DNA of 64,000 bases from Lutraria lutraria. Lineage: Eukaryota > Mollusca > Bivalvia > Venerida > Mactridae. Of this stretch, positions 36,760 through 49,200 are shown one piece after another. How positions within the stretch are numbered: position 1 is the stretch's first letter; each line of letters starts with the position of its first letter. Under the pieces are notes generated by a model. That model was not told the DNA's origin. It saw only the letters and a list, made by a program, of their open reading frames with translations, and did no database searches. The position numbers and the translations under genes are program-made. The stretch covers positions 33,961,326 through 34,025,325 of the forward strand of contig OZ026844.1 of the NCBI GenBank assembly GCA_964023205.1, read 5' to 3'.

Positions 36760-37610
36760 AAAACGTATCGTTTATAAGCATCTCTGTGGAAAACATCTTG
36801 CTGCGGTGAACAGACTGGGCATGTTGGTAGCATTAGCTCGATAGAATTCAACAATAATCATGTCGCATTTATGAATGACTGTAGTTGAATTTGTTAATGT
36901 ATATTTGTTAACATTAGAATAAGAGTTGTATTACAAGGTTAATCACGATTTAGGTATCAAAAAAAAATTCTGCATACAAAACAGGATACCTGGGATATAC
37001 AGACATTGTGTTAGTTTAAAATCATAATCCATGTTCGAATGTAAAACATACATTTCATTTTAATCAGAGAGATCATTTAATAAATTTTGTCGCTGAAACT
37101 TATGAATGAAGATATCAATTTCCATCTATCCTAGTAAAGTTCGATTTAAAATGTGTTTAGAAAGTTACTTGGTTAACAACAACTATTTTCGCCTGAATTT
37201 ATTATTTTGATTTGAGTAAATTCACATACATGTAATAAACAAAAAACGAATAGTTAACAAAAAATTCATGCAAATAGGACTTTCCTCCCAGGACTAATCC
37301 GAGGGCCTAGGGCCTAGACTCTTCCTTCAAGAAAATTTGTCCCGGTTTATGTTAACCACATTTACTGATATATAATTGAACCATTTTGAAGCTGATAAAA
37401 CTTACACTGAACACGTTCAGCACATGCAGGATATCTGTGTGTAAATCATCGATTTTTAACAAGCCAAATGGATAACAAAACAAATATCACATAGGCCGGT
37501 TCGATTGGTCACTAAAAGGGTGTATCAGGATCTGTTATTCTTAAGTACTGTCCAAATATATTGTTGTATCTAATTCGTGGTTTACAGTGGTAACTGGAAA
37601 ATTGCCAAAA
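36760..37610. other. Duplicated 5' flank of B2, noncoding
   Basis: Matches 22200-23270 with indels; for example CAACAACTATTTTCGCCTGA at 37177 and TATCAGGATCTGTTATTC at 37522. No gene seen. Confidence 0.6.
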
Positions 37611-37619
37611 CTCGTCTAT

Positions 37620-37762
37620 ATTCAAAAGCACATAAGAGGCTAGAAAGTTGCTATTGTATTTGTAGGCCCCATCCTCTGTGTTCACACGTTTTTACAAGCG
37701 CCTAAGAGGCTAGAAATTTGCTGTCGTATTTGTAAGTCCCGCCCTCCGTGTTAACACATTTA
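37620..37762. repeat. 71-bp tandem repeat, block 1 (two units)
   Basis: Units read TAAGAGGCTAGAAANTTGCT, TCGTATTTGTAAG, CCCCNCCCTC and GTGTTNACAC. Each carries a GC-box-like CCCCGCCC variant. Confidence 0.85.
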
Positions 37763-37794
37763 TGCAATCACCTGATCTATCCCAGATACCAGCA

Positions 37795-38190
37795 ACGTTG
37801 GGCCAACTACATTTGCTTTGTTGGCCAAATGAAGTATGTCAATGTTTGGCCAACGCCAGTTTGCTTATCGGGGCAATTTTGAGCCAATTGTTGGCATACA
37901 GTTGACCCAACCACTGATTTGCTACTCCTATCGTTGGCTCTTTGTTGGGCCAACCGCCTAGTTTAAATCATCACCGTTTGACGAACGTTGGACCAGCTTC
38001 ATATTCTTCGTTGGTCAAGCAAAGCATGCCAACATTGGGTCAACGCCATTTTGCTAATTGGAATTATTTCGTTGGCCCTCAGTTGGGCCAATGGCCTATT
38101 TACAACCATCCTTTTCGGCCCAACATTGTACCAATTTCATATTCTTTGTTGACTAACCATTTGTCCAAAAAGGTCATATAGAACTGACAT
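37795..38190. repeat. Array rich in GTTGGGCCAAC palindromes
   Basis: About three units of roughly 140 bp with repeated TTGGCCAA / TTGGGCCAAC words, CATATTCTT(C/T)GTTG and CATGCCAACATTGGGTCAAC. The same unit appears once at 23330. The 79-aa open frame here is repeat-derived. Confidence 0.75.
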
Positions 38191-38254
38191 GGCTGTTAAA
38201 CTGCAATCTGCACTTGGTTTGATTTTTTATATTGGCACCAGATCGTTAAACGTA

Positions 38255-38522
38255 TTACAAGCATCTAAGAGGCTAAAGAATTACTATCGCATTTGTAAGC
38301 CCCATCCGTAGTGTTTACACGTAATAACAAGCACTTAAGAGGCTAGAAACCTGCTGTCGTATTTGTAAGCCCCACCTTCTGTGTTTACACTTTTTGCACG
38401 CAACCAAGAGGCTAGAAACCTGCTGTCGTATTAATTTTGTAACCCCGTCCTCTGTGTTTACACATGTGTAGGAGGCTAGAAAGTTACTATGAATTTGTAA
38501 GCCTCGCCCTCTGCGTTATACG
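38255..38522. repeat. 71-bp tandem repeat, block 2 (four units)
   Basis: Four units of the block 1 type; the best read AAGAGGCTAGAAACCTGCTG followed by TCGTATTTGTAAGCCCCACC. The two blocks flank the TTGGGCCAA array. Confidence 0.85.
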
Positions 38523-38534
38523 CAAGGAAATTAC

Positions 38535-38945
38535 ATGGCATATGAAAATAATTCTTACTACCACCGTACCACACAGAAAGCATTGTCACAAATAAACCTC
38601 AACGTCAAACCCTATATCACACATAACTTAGTAGAACCACGCAAAATAAGCATAACCATCAACACAGCCCTCAGCCATTTCCTAAACATGCATAACAAAA
38701 CTTTACCTGAAGCAATGGACACAGTCTTTACCATATCCACTGAGCTCCATGCAGAAAAAGAACGCAACAACAACAGCACGACAAGAAACTACAGCATTCC
38801 ATGGGATTGTATTGGGAAAAAAATTATCATTAAGGTGGTGTTTCACCGGACCAAACCTCAATATATCATGTCCGTGAAGTTGGCAGCCCAGCAGCCTAGC
38901 AGCGTGAAGTTGGCAGCCCAGCAGCCTAGCAGCCTAGCAGCGTGA
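38535..38945 (+). CDS. Hypothetical ORF, 136 aa, strongly C-rich coding strand
   Basis: One uninterrupted frame from the ATG. The coding strand is rich in A and C and poor in G, unlike its surroundings. The protein is hydrophilic (SQINLNVKPYI, EPRKISITINTALSHF, STELHAEKERNNNS). It has no signal peptide or membrane segment and no motif I know. The last 25 residues come from a 28-bp tandem repeat (VKLAAQQPSS units), which suggests the original frame ended or continued differently. It could be a fragment of a transposable-element ORF or an internal exon of an unseen gene. There is no paralogue in the window and no splice evidence, so coding status is uncertain. Confidence 0.3.
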   Translation: MAYENNSYYHRTTQKALSQINLNVKPYITHNLVEPRKISITINTALSHFLNMHNKTLPEAMDTVFTISTELHAEKERNNNSTTRNYSIPWDCIGKKIIIKVVFHRTKPQYIMSVKLAAQQPSSVKLAAQQPSSLAA

Positions 38946-38960
38946 AGTTGGCAGCCCAGC
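38876..38960. repeat. Tandem repeat, ~28-bp unit, three copies
   Basis: GTGAAGTTGGCAGCCCAGCA with CCTAGCAG spacers, three times. It overlaps the 3' end of the open frame above. Confidence 0.9.
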
Positions 38961-39049
38961 AGGAAAGACACAGCACAGTCGAACCATGTATGGGCTGAAT
39001 GAAAACAGCACATACTGAGAACTGAAAATGCCATAAGATAAGACAAGTA

Positions 39050-40690
39050 TAATTATGTTAATGTTCGTAATCGCTGATTTACAAAACTTAACCGCTCAAG
39101 TTCGGCGCACCGAGTATGCAAATTTGAAAAATACTGCAATGCCATTGGTCAAAATATAACTTTTAATGTTCGGATTTATATTTTGACCAATGACATCGCA
39201 GTGTTTTTTTTTCAAATTTGTCGACCGGTTAAATTAATGTAACCATATGGTTTATTGAATAAATAGTTAAACAATCGGATCTTACTCCATCTGTATAAAA
39301 CCTTGATGCGCATGCGTTAAAGGAGAGGGATTAGAGGTGTGGTCGGCGTTTTCAAATTCAATCTTCTTGTCCTTATGACATTCAGAAAGTGTGAAAAGAT
39401 TTCTGATTTGTTTTAAATTATGACCCGTTTTTTTTCGTTTTGTTTCTAAATATCATATTTTTAAGCCCCTTTTTAACAGCCAGAGTCGTATGAGGCACTA
39501 AGACTGATTTCGTGTGCATTTGCAAAAACACCGATTACATAATACTTATAAATCTTGTTTGAAAACAACACCGATTGCATCATGCACCGATTGCATCTTT
39601 GAACTAGATGGAATGATATCTGATTTGCATTATGAATCATGCTGCAAAATTTGATTTGCTACTTTTCGATTATTTGCGATGATTGTTGTCGGGGATACAC
39701 ACTGTATCGTCAAAACATAAATCCGAACATTAAATATATTAATGTTTGTTATCAAGTTCAAGAAAGGTTAAATGGTATAAACATGAATACATATTCGTCG
39801 CCATTTACAATAACGGATGGCGATACATAAAGTAAATATAAATACAGAAAAGTATGAATACATGTAATATTAATTATCAGAGGTTATTATATTTCAATAT
39901 ACAAAACATATAATATTATGCACATTTACAAAAAATACAGATAGTTCTTCATTAAATAAGCTAACGATTAATTATTATTCTAGATAAAGAGACTGTGCTC
40001 TTAATTTAATATATGCATGATATAAATACGCAGCCATATTTACTGTAGTGTTTTAAGTGTTTTTCATAAAAAAAATGTTTTTACACTTTAAGACAAGATC
40101 GGACAAGTTTATGAGAATTGAATGTTGTATTTATCCATTTAATTGCAAGCTTTAATTTTGTAGATTAAAAAGTAACTTACGAACGTGCTTTATTATAGAA
40201 TAATGTTTGTGTTAGTATTTTATATGTATCTATTGGGAACACTGCAGAAAGTGTAAACTAGTATTTAAAACTGGATAACTACAATAAATGAACGTTATAA
40301 ACCATTCTAATCCGAATTCTTGAATTGGAAACTGCCATAAAAAGAAACGGGAGAAAGCTATCCAGTTAGCTTACAGAAGGTCGGTGGTTCTACCAGGTAT
40401 ATATAGGAACTTCCTTCACTATTAAAAGTTTTAAAGTCGCCAAAGAAACCTAGCTGTCGATGCGATATTAAATCCAACAATAATAATAACAACAATAAGT
40501 ACATATTTGCGTGTTTAGTGTCCACTTATTGTTGTGTTATATCATTGTGAAAAATGTACCAACGTCTTACCATGATCGCCATCATCCGTCCGGGTTATTC
40601 ATGCCATACTACATAATTACTATGTACAGGTATATGATAGAGAGATAAATATTAAATTGTGATGATAGCTTGTTTCTTTATATTTAGAAA
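39050..40690. other. Noncoding, little recognisable
   Basis: A short inverted pair around 39125-39220 (ATACTGCAATGCCATTGGTC against GACCAATGACATCGCAGT) suggests a small foldback element. CCCTTTTTAACAGCCAGAGTC at 39466 is a fragment of SINE S1. The rest shows no feature. Confidence 0.4.
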
Positions 40691-40980
40691 TTAACCATGC
40701 ATACTAAGTGATGTTTCCATTTGTACTACACATTTAAATATGATATAACCAATGGATGTATGTAGATAACACTTCTTGTAGGCTATTGTTCTAAATACCG
40801 AATGACTCGTGGAATGAAACGCTGAACAAATATACATACTAAAGAATTCTCCTCTGACGAAAAGACAATGATCAAAGGATGCTAATGCAACTGCATATTC
40901 TTCAAATCCTTGAGGAGGAAATGTTTAACAACTTAGCCAATTAAAATTTCATGTTCTACATTATCCTAACATAATATATG
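40690..40980. repeat. Inverted homologue of 23870-24100
   Basis: Contains CGAATGACTCGTGGAATGAA and TCCTTGAGGAGGAAATG. Read on the minus strand it follows the order seen at 23870-24100 and carries about 75 bp absent there. Confidence 0.7.
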
Positions 40981-40999
40981 TTAATGCTTGTTATCGCTG

Positions 41000-41630
41000 G
41001 TTGACCAAACAACTAAACAGCTCGAGCTTGGCACATCCTCACTATACTATAGTAACACGAGAAACAAAAAACATCAAACGCTATTGCAGTATCTAGCCTA
41101 CAATCAATAAATTCTGCAACATTTAATGTTTTATTGTGAGTCACAGGCAGAATTAACGGACCTGTGATGGTAAAATTGTAATAAATTCTACTTAAGAATA
41201 TATAATTCTATCCATAATTATCATAAATGAAAATGAAATCGTCAGAAAATTCGAACCCGTTCAACTGATATAATATGATGCGCACGTAATTACGACACAG
41301 AAGACTGATTAACACAATAATTTGCATTAGTTCTGACAAAATGATTGACGAAGGAACAGAGGATGACATCAAATACATCAAAGAGATACAGTGCCAAAAA
41401 TGAAGATATTTCACCACCTCCACCCGGTAAATCAATAAAAAAAGTATAACGTTCGGGAACATAATAAAGTATCACAAGGCTGATATTCTGTAGACATTGA
41501 ATAATCCATCAGTCGTATAAGCCATAAACATATTCTAGAATTTATTGTTTTCAGACCCACGCAGGTTTGGCGCTATAGTAGGATAGAAAAAGACATATTG
41601 ACAGCTTTAAGGGATTTACATTTACATACC
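41000..41630. other. Noncoding, no feature recognised
   Basis: AT-rich. The two overlapping minus-strand open frames at 41208-41475 have no recognisable motif and no splice support. Confidence 0.4.
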
Positions 41631-41635
41631 TAATA

Positions 41636-41811
41636 CAGTACAACCTCTGTAGAGCAACACACTGTGGAAGCTGCAAATGTTGACCGTTATTTAGAGGTTG
41701 TTGCTCTACAGAGGTTAAATTTATAGTAAATATCAGTTTAGGGAAAATTTAAAGGTGTTGACAAAGAGAGGTTGTTGCTCTACAGAGAGCCGCTCTGGAG
41801 AGGTTGTACTG
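41636..41811. mobile_element. MITE with CAGTACAACCTCT ends
   Basis: Inverted ends CAGTACAACCTCT and AGAGGTTGTACTG, TA on both sides, 176 bp. TTGCTCTACAGAG words recur internally. Same family as 60623-60809. Confidence 0.8.
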
Positions 41812-41819
41812 TATCGTAC

Positions 41820-43060
41820 TTTTCTGACGTACCTGCTCAATACTTCACAAAAAAAACAGTTGTCCGTCCAGCTTTGGTAGTTACTGGAGATTCTCCAAAT
41901 TATTTCACGTTACATTCTATTTTTTTGTGAGAGTTGTTGCCCTTGTTCACAATTTGAAACATAAACATTTCTGTAGAATACTGCACGGTGACCAATATTT
42001 TCTTTGTCAAATTAGATTGATACTGTGTAGTTGTATCTTTTTACCAGTAGTTTTCATTGAAATGGGTGTTCTGTTTACCATAGAGTCCAATGCCAATTTA
42101 AAGGGAAAATAGATCAAAGAAAGTCATTGATTTTAAAAGGTCTCATGTTAGATTATTTTCGAACATGAAATCCTATAAAACTTATTATCACTTCCATAAT
42201 CTGGCCGCTCTATTTTGAGATAATAATTTTATAAGTCAGGATCCTTATATCTTACTCTAGGAGTTTTAATGTACGTCATACCAATGACAGCTTTACTTCA
42301 TATTAACCAGCCTTGAAAACATTATCGAAGTAAATCATGATCCGATTACTAGTAACAATTCTTGAAAGATGTGCAAAAATATTTAAATAGATATGATTGG
42401 GTTTCTTACAAAAAAACACGCACAGAAATTTTGATTTTCGTGTATAGGTCTGGCTGTCCACACTCGTGTCAGCAGAATTTCCTGCTATGTCCTGCAAACT
42501 AACCTGTTAACTTACTAAGTACTTCACTAACTTCGAATTTCGTTCATAAAACCAGAGACGTATAATACGTCTCTGATAAAACATATATATGAACACGTAG
42601 ATAGAAAAAAAAACAGGAAAATAATAAATATGTGAACGAACTTCCTAAGATACGTATTTTTCGTACGAAACAATTATGTATAAATTCCAAACATAACATG
42701 AGCTACGAAGTATAGTAACAAAGTAAACAGTTGTCCCCTACGGAGCTCATTAAGTGACGTTTGCTTTTTTTATGGTCATGATTGTTTCGTTTCTGTGAAA
42801 TATTAATTCATTTTTACTATTATTTACGGGTTCTAGATCAACACACTTCATAAATATCAATATATTCTCTTGGGAAACAATAACGTTATAATGTAACTGT
42901 AAACATATTTATTATGTATCAGTTCTTTTCAAGACCTGTTTGTCTTCCTTATCTAAGTATCTTACTTAGTCATTAGTTGTTACATTGACCGGTGAAATAC
43001 ATCATCAGTGAAGAAAGTGATCGCCAGATAGGGTAATACCGCACATCGCTATGGTTTCAC
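41820..43060. other. Noncoding, no feature recognised
   Basis: Downstream of B4. Short open frames at 41927 and 42303 have no support. Confidence 0.4.
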
Positions 43061-43066
43061 AACAAT

Positions 43067-46000
43067 TTAAACGCCAATAAACTCAACCCCGTGCAGAAGT
43101 AGCCCCACGTGTGAGAACACCATCATTCGTGCGTTTAGTGGTGGAGTATAATGATTGTATCGCTTGACTTCAGAATCGTCAATCAGTATCTAAAATATCC
43201 ACACTTGAATAAATTTCAAAGTCGTCGTATTAATACGCCCCTTTTCAACAGTCAGAGTCATATAAGGCGGACAGCTCATCTAACCATTGTTCCTTGGAAG
43301 AAACATTACTAGACTCCCAATCTCCGTAAGCAACTGCCTACTTTCTCACATAATGAGACATGATTGGTAGCTGGGTTCAAACCGACGACCCTCTGTCAGT
43401 GAGAGGTTACAGTGATTTAAGTCAGCGACCTGAACCACTCTACCACGGTGGCGAGTCCCTTAGTATAACGTAAATATACTCCTCATGAAACAAGAAAGGC
43501 GCGATCAAGTATTGCCCTAGTCAACTTGCCCAAAAACCAAAATGAGTCTAACTGAACTGTGACAATTTTTAGTGTTAAATGACTTAAAATAAGGCCAAAA
43601 ATCATATTCAAGGTCAGATAACTCAAAAACGAGCATCGCAACCCCCATTTTTTCGCTTAAAATGTTTCTGTTAGCATATGCGATGATCATGCAAAGTTTA
43701 AAAAACGTCTGTCTATGCATTTTCTTTCCTATATGTCTGTACAAAAAATGGAAACTGTCATGTATATTCATATGAAACTCTTAGTGATTACTGTTAGACA
43801 TAAATATCTCGCGTTCTTAAAAATTTGTACAAGATTTGACACTTACCTGTATATCGTCTATTAATGCCTTAAATGAGATTTTATGAGTTTCACCGGCAGG
43901 AAAAGGGTACGTGGTAATCTGGCCAAGGTTTGTCCAACCATTACCTGTACGAAAAGCCTTGAAATATACTTGGTCTGAAAATAAATAAATGAATGGTTTT
44001 ACACGCTGGACATGTCACTGAGCATTTTAGTCACTTCATTAAATCAGTTATTAGTACTTATAAATACTAGTACATAATATGTGTGTCATGGATAACTTCT
44101 CGATCAATGACAATGGAATATTTAAAAGCACGCATTGCAATGATTCATGGACTAGCTATGGTGGCTGATTTATGCCATGTCGTATTTTCGCTTTTTCGCC
44201 ACAACAAAGTGAAAATGCGAAAAAGCGAAAATACGACAAAGTCAACTTTGTCGTATCTTTGCATTGTTGCATTTTCGCATTGTCGTGGCGAAAAAGCGAA
44301 AATACGACAGATGAAGGGCGACAATACGACACCAAAAATGTGTCGTGCTTTCGCCTTACATCTGTCGTATCTTTGCTTTTTCGTGGCGAAAATGTAACAA
44401 TGCAAAAACACGACAAAGTCGACTTTTTCGCAGTATCTAATAATAGTAGCAGTATCTTACAAATTAGAAGGGTTGGGCGCTAAGGCTTTATACAAAATTG
44501 GTCCTTAATTTTCAGGCTTGTTTCATCAAGAGAATGTGTTTAAAATAGTTTTCCTTTTTTTACACAGTGGCCTTTTGTGATATGTGATGTTCATATGTTA
44601 TGATGCCGAGTCAATCCTTTGACATTGAATAGTATTGATTTTTTTCCTTTGTGGTCAAATCTGAATTTTTGTATATACTTAAAGAAAATTCTTATTGAGA
44701 ACATGGCAGAACGTTGTCTTAACTAATATAAGGGAGACTTGATTTCAAAAGGGGTTGTTGTAATATGACACGAGATGTTCGAGGTTAATGAGACATTGTA
44801 CTTTCAATAACTGATTTATAGATACAAAACTGGTGGTTTCGGAGAAGAAGATTTTTTAAATTTTCCTATATAAAATAGAATAAACCCCAGGAAAGGGCTA
44901 ATTTTGACCCCGGGGCCATAATTTGAACAAACTTGGTAGAGGTCCACTAGACGATGTCACATACAAAATATCTATGCTCTAGGCCTTGCGGTTTTGGAGG
45001 AGAAGATTTTTTAAATGTTCCTGTATAAGTCTATATAAATCAAGTGAACCCCGGGACGGGGCCATTTTTGACCCTAGGACAATAATTTGAACAAACTTGG
45101 TAGAGGTCCACTAGACAATGCTACACACCAAATATCAAAGCTATAGGCATTGTGGTTTCGGAGATTTTTTTAATTTTCCTATATAAAATAGAATAAACCA
45201 CAGGACAGAGCCAATTTTGACCCCGGTACAATAATTTGAACAAACTTGGTAGAGGTCCACTAGACAATGTCACATACAAAATATCTATGCTCTAGGCCTT
45301 GCGGTTTTGGAGGAGAAGATTTTTTAAATTTTCCCATATAAGACTCTATAAATCAAGTGACCCCCGGGGCGTGGCCAATTTTGACCCTAGGCCAATAATT
45401 TGAACAAACTTGGTAGAGGTCCACTATACTATGCTACACACCAAATACCAAAGCTCTAGGCATTGTTGTTTTTGACAAGAAGATTTTTTTAATTTCCTAT
45501 ATAAGTCTATGTAAAATCAAGTTACCCCCCGGGGCGGAGCAATTTTTACCCCAGGGGAATAATTTGAACAAACTTTGTAGAGTTCCATTAGACAATGCTA
45601 CATACCAAATTTATCAGCTCTAGGCCTTATATACAAGTGTGAGTAATTTACTTACGACAAATCCTGTCTAGTGAATTCTATAAGCATGTCAATGTGTATT
45701 CCCACCGAAAATACAATTGGCAGCGTCATTGCTTCACATAAAGCCATCTGCAATATGCATTTATTAATAAAAAATCTTAATAAAAATTATTATGAACATA
45801 TGTTTACGTATACTTGTCCCATGAACATTTGAATTTTACAGACTGGTCATTGAACTAGGCATGTAACTAAATGTACATAGTAACACACACCAGTTGTATA
45901 TTACGGGTCAGGTGCATCGACAACTTCCGTACCATAAAATGTTGCAAAACTGACTAAAGATGTATTGTAAAACACAATGCCCACCAGGGTAACCTCGAGC

Positions 46001-46101
46001 TTTGTTATACTGACCTGAAAATCACAGGTCCTGTGAAGGTTGTCATGAAGAACCAACATAATGAAGTCAGATGATTGTAGGTGGAAGCGTTTTGATTTCA
46101 T
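43067..46101 (-). CDS. Divergent galectin-like gene B4, incomplete model
   Basis: Three minus-strand exons are clear because length and phase match B1 and B2: 45747-45656 (92 nt, TLPIVFSVGIHIDMLIEF), 43974-43847 (128 nt, VYFKAFRTGNGWTNLG then YPFPAGETHKISFKALIDD) and 43189-43067 (IDDSEVKRYNHYTPPLNAR, ending HGVEFIGV). PFPAGETHKISF is the most galectin-like segment in the window. The exon between the first two is missing or unrecognised: the two flanking exons are not in frame with one another, and 44159-45620 is filled by a MITE and a repeat array. A minus-strand frame at 46101-45905 (SSDFIMLVLHD, one Cys, EVVDAPDP) has the position and rough pattern of exon 1, but its candidate GTAATA donor is in the wrong phase. 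B4 is either a diverged gene with a modified structure or a decaying one. Confidence 0.55.
43231..43459 (-). repeat. SINE S1, minus orientation, full head
   Basis: The minus strand has the A box in CCACCGTGGTAGAGTGGTTC and a B-box region TCGTCGGTTTGAACC, then the S1 body. It lies in B4 intron 4. Confidence 0.8.
44159..44434. mobile_element. Palindromic MITE, 3' truncated
   Basis: Starts TGGTGGCTGATTTATGCCAT after TA, as at 34087, and has the same TCGTATTTTCGC word set. It breaks off after GACAAAGTCGACTTTTTCGC without the right terminal repeat. Open frames on both strands are artefacts. Confidence 0.8.
44830..45620. repeat. 164-bp tandem repeat array in B4
   Basis: The cleanest array of this type: GGTCCACTA recurs at 44941, 45105, 45253, 45418 and 45582, spacings 164, 148, 165 and 164. 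Units hold TTTGAACAAACTTGGTAGAG and GACCCC / CCCGGGG words. Confidence 0.9.
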
Positions 46102-46295
46102 AGGTAAGGTTAAAGTTTGTTACAAATAGACAAACAGGTAAAAAAAGAATAGGCCCCGATCTATCCATATCAACAGATGTTTTACATATGCACATTTTTC
46201 ATTGAGATGCACTTAAGCCAGTGTCCCTGCAACACTGGAGTGCGTACTTATAACGTTTGGATGTTATGAAAGACCGCTGAAATTCATCAGCCGTA

Positions 46296-49200
46296 TATAT
46301 ATCATGCATTTTACCGGTACGTACTTTTTTAGGTACATGAGTGTTATTTGAAATATATTTAGACCCAACACACTTAATTGAAGAAATATACCAGGTACGT
46401 CTGTCTATTCGCACTATTGAGTTGAGGCCTATTTTCTTGTGCAACTTTCCTTTAACCATGCTGTTATGTGGTCGAAGTGGATGATTATGTAGAAAGGTGA
46501 TTTTTGATAAAATTTCAATCACCTTCCAAAAGTGAACAACAAAATGTACCTACCTGCATGCGTAAAATTCCAGTCTTCACCGTGCTAACACCAGTAACCA
46601 AAAAAAAACACTCATTGTTCATTCCAAACATAGCAGTAATGCTAATAGTGTTCAATGTACGCGAATCCAATCACAATAAATGGAAATATTACTTTATAAA
46701 ACTTTATCCTTTTTTTCGGGCAAACATCCAGAATACGACGTGTCCACAGCGGGAACGCAGTTTATAGTCATTCATGTTCTCCAAATATTGAAAATTGACA
46801 ATTTATGTACATAAAATTTATTTTTCAAAGTACGCAATGATAACATGACGAAAGAATGTCTATTTTATTCGCTTGGTGAAAGTTTCTCGTGCGAGTGTCG
46901 CAGAAAATCACGTTTTGCACGGACTACTGTGACACTCGCCCGGTGTGGTTGATTTCACTATTTTTGATAAAAGATTATGTTGTGTAAAACTTGAAGAGAT
47001 GTATTTATTTATACTCAAAAATGTTAATGCATGTACTATAATAAAAATAGTATTGTCAAAAAGATCGTTTTCTTTGATAATAACCTTCAATAATTTAATT
47101 TATTTAGGACACATTCTGGAAATATTATTAGAGTTAAGATAAATTGAAACTCTTAATTGTGTTTTGCATGTTTTACCGTGAGTGTTCATAGATGTTTAAT
47201 TTAATCTTTGAACATTTCCTACTCTGATAGATTTCAATGCAAATTGAAAGGGACAATTACTCAAAGGGTTGTCATTGTTTTTAAAATAGCCGGCAGTAAA
47301 TCATACCTATAACAAGAGTGCCAGGTCACAAAATACGGCCGTCATGGGGTATAACTCAGAAGTGCCTGGGCCGACTGAGCGGACACCGTTGTGGCGCTGC
47401 CCGCCCGCCGTGGGTGTTCCCATTGTATGATCCGTTTTTTAAACGGGCGTATAAATAAGATGAAAATTTGTCAACTCTATTTTGTGATAATAATTAAGTT
47501 TGAATATTACGATATAAAACCATTAAACAATAACTTAAATTGCGGTACTATCTCGGTATTAAGGTCACCTTTGGGACCAAATGAATTAAGTGGTTTTAAT
47601 ATCAAGTTGGACTGTGATGACAATATTGAGAACCAGCCCGGTAATCTAAAAGTAGTCGTGGTATTAATGTGTTCACTTCATGAAGTTTATTGTAACAAAA
47701 ATAACACAAGCACACTTTTTCAGTGTCCCTATTTAAATACTCAATCGGAACTCGTCGGCGTTTGTCTAAATAAGCGTATTTCTCAGTTACGGAAATGCCC
47801 GAGTAGTTTGCCAAATACTGTGTAAATAAAAATCACAGGAAAGGGGGTTCACACCGGGCACGATAAAGAACCAGAAAACAACTATTCAACTTAATGGTAG
47901 GCATATATATATAAATGCCCGGTTCTCCTGTATCTTATCTCCTCTCTCTTTCCTCTGGGCGACTCTGAAATGACCATAGCTGTCGTATGTGTCATTAAAC
48001 AACTGATAAACGTTAACTAATTGTTGTTAATTTAACTAGTCAAAGAAGTGATATGAAATAGCAATTCCGGTAAACATATTTTACACTTACAGTGTAGTAT
48101 AAACACGGGAGATTATCACTGCAGCAGTTAAAGGCAAGTCTATATTATAAATCATTATCCGTCAGCTGAACTACTGTATGTATATTCTTATCTAAATGCA
48201 TTTCGGTCGTAATAATTGTAACTTAATTACGCGTAGGATTGTAATATCTACGGTCACTAAAAATATACATAGTGTACAGGAAACTTAAATCTATCAAGTG
48301 GGTCGCTCTGCTGTCGTATGGTAAGAATAATTTTATTTATAGTGTTACATGTTTATCAATGTGTTTTATTATATAAATAACAATTTATCGATTTAAATGA
48401 TGTTAGAACGGTCTATATTTTTTACACAAATTCATATATATTTTTTCTATTCTAAATACATTGTACAGTGCAGTTTCTGTTATTGATATGCGTTTGTTGT
48501 TACATTGTATCTCTATTGGTCTATAATAAAAAATAATCATGTGAAAGCATAACAAAAAGTTCGTAGGAGCAGAACTTGAATTCTGGGTCTCTTGCATGAT
48601 GTTCAGAACTTAACATCGATTTTTTAATCTTGAATAATTTTAGTTGTATAAATAATATTAAACTTCCACATTTGAAAGTTTGCAACATAAGCGTAAACAG
48701 TTTGTGGTTTTAGCAAAAATTCAAGTTTATTTTCTGTCATTATATCAAGAAATGAAATAGAACAGAACAAAATAGGATAAAATACACAGTGAACTTAGTT
48801 AACAGAGACAAGCAAAGTAAAAATCTGTATCTGTACAAATCCGATCTTAATTGAGAGGTTGACTTAGTCAGGTTTAAGGATTTTGTGTGGCTAAGATTCA
48901 CTGATGTTCACACAATGTCCTTCATTTGTAGCTTACTTTATGTTAGTCTGTATTACATTTAATACCAGTATATATTCTAGATTTCACATTATGCTAATAT
49001 GACATTAATTAAGTGTTAACGCTGTTAAAGGTAAATGCGCGAACGTGCATTATGTTGAAATTCTACCTTCACACCTTTTCGCTCGTCGCGTTTAATTAAT
49101 ACATAATCCTCCGACAGTGTCGTTAAGTGTTCACTTCCGACCTTGGTCATGTCATTGACCTTGCTGTATATGCATTATCAAAAATTGCAGTAAAATTGAG

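Noticed and set aside
45905..46101. Confident exon 1 for B4
   Set aside because: The candidate donor would leave phase 2 while exon 2 needs phase 0, and joining them gives an early stop.
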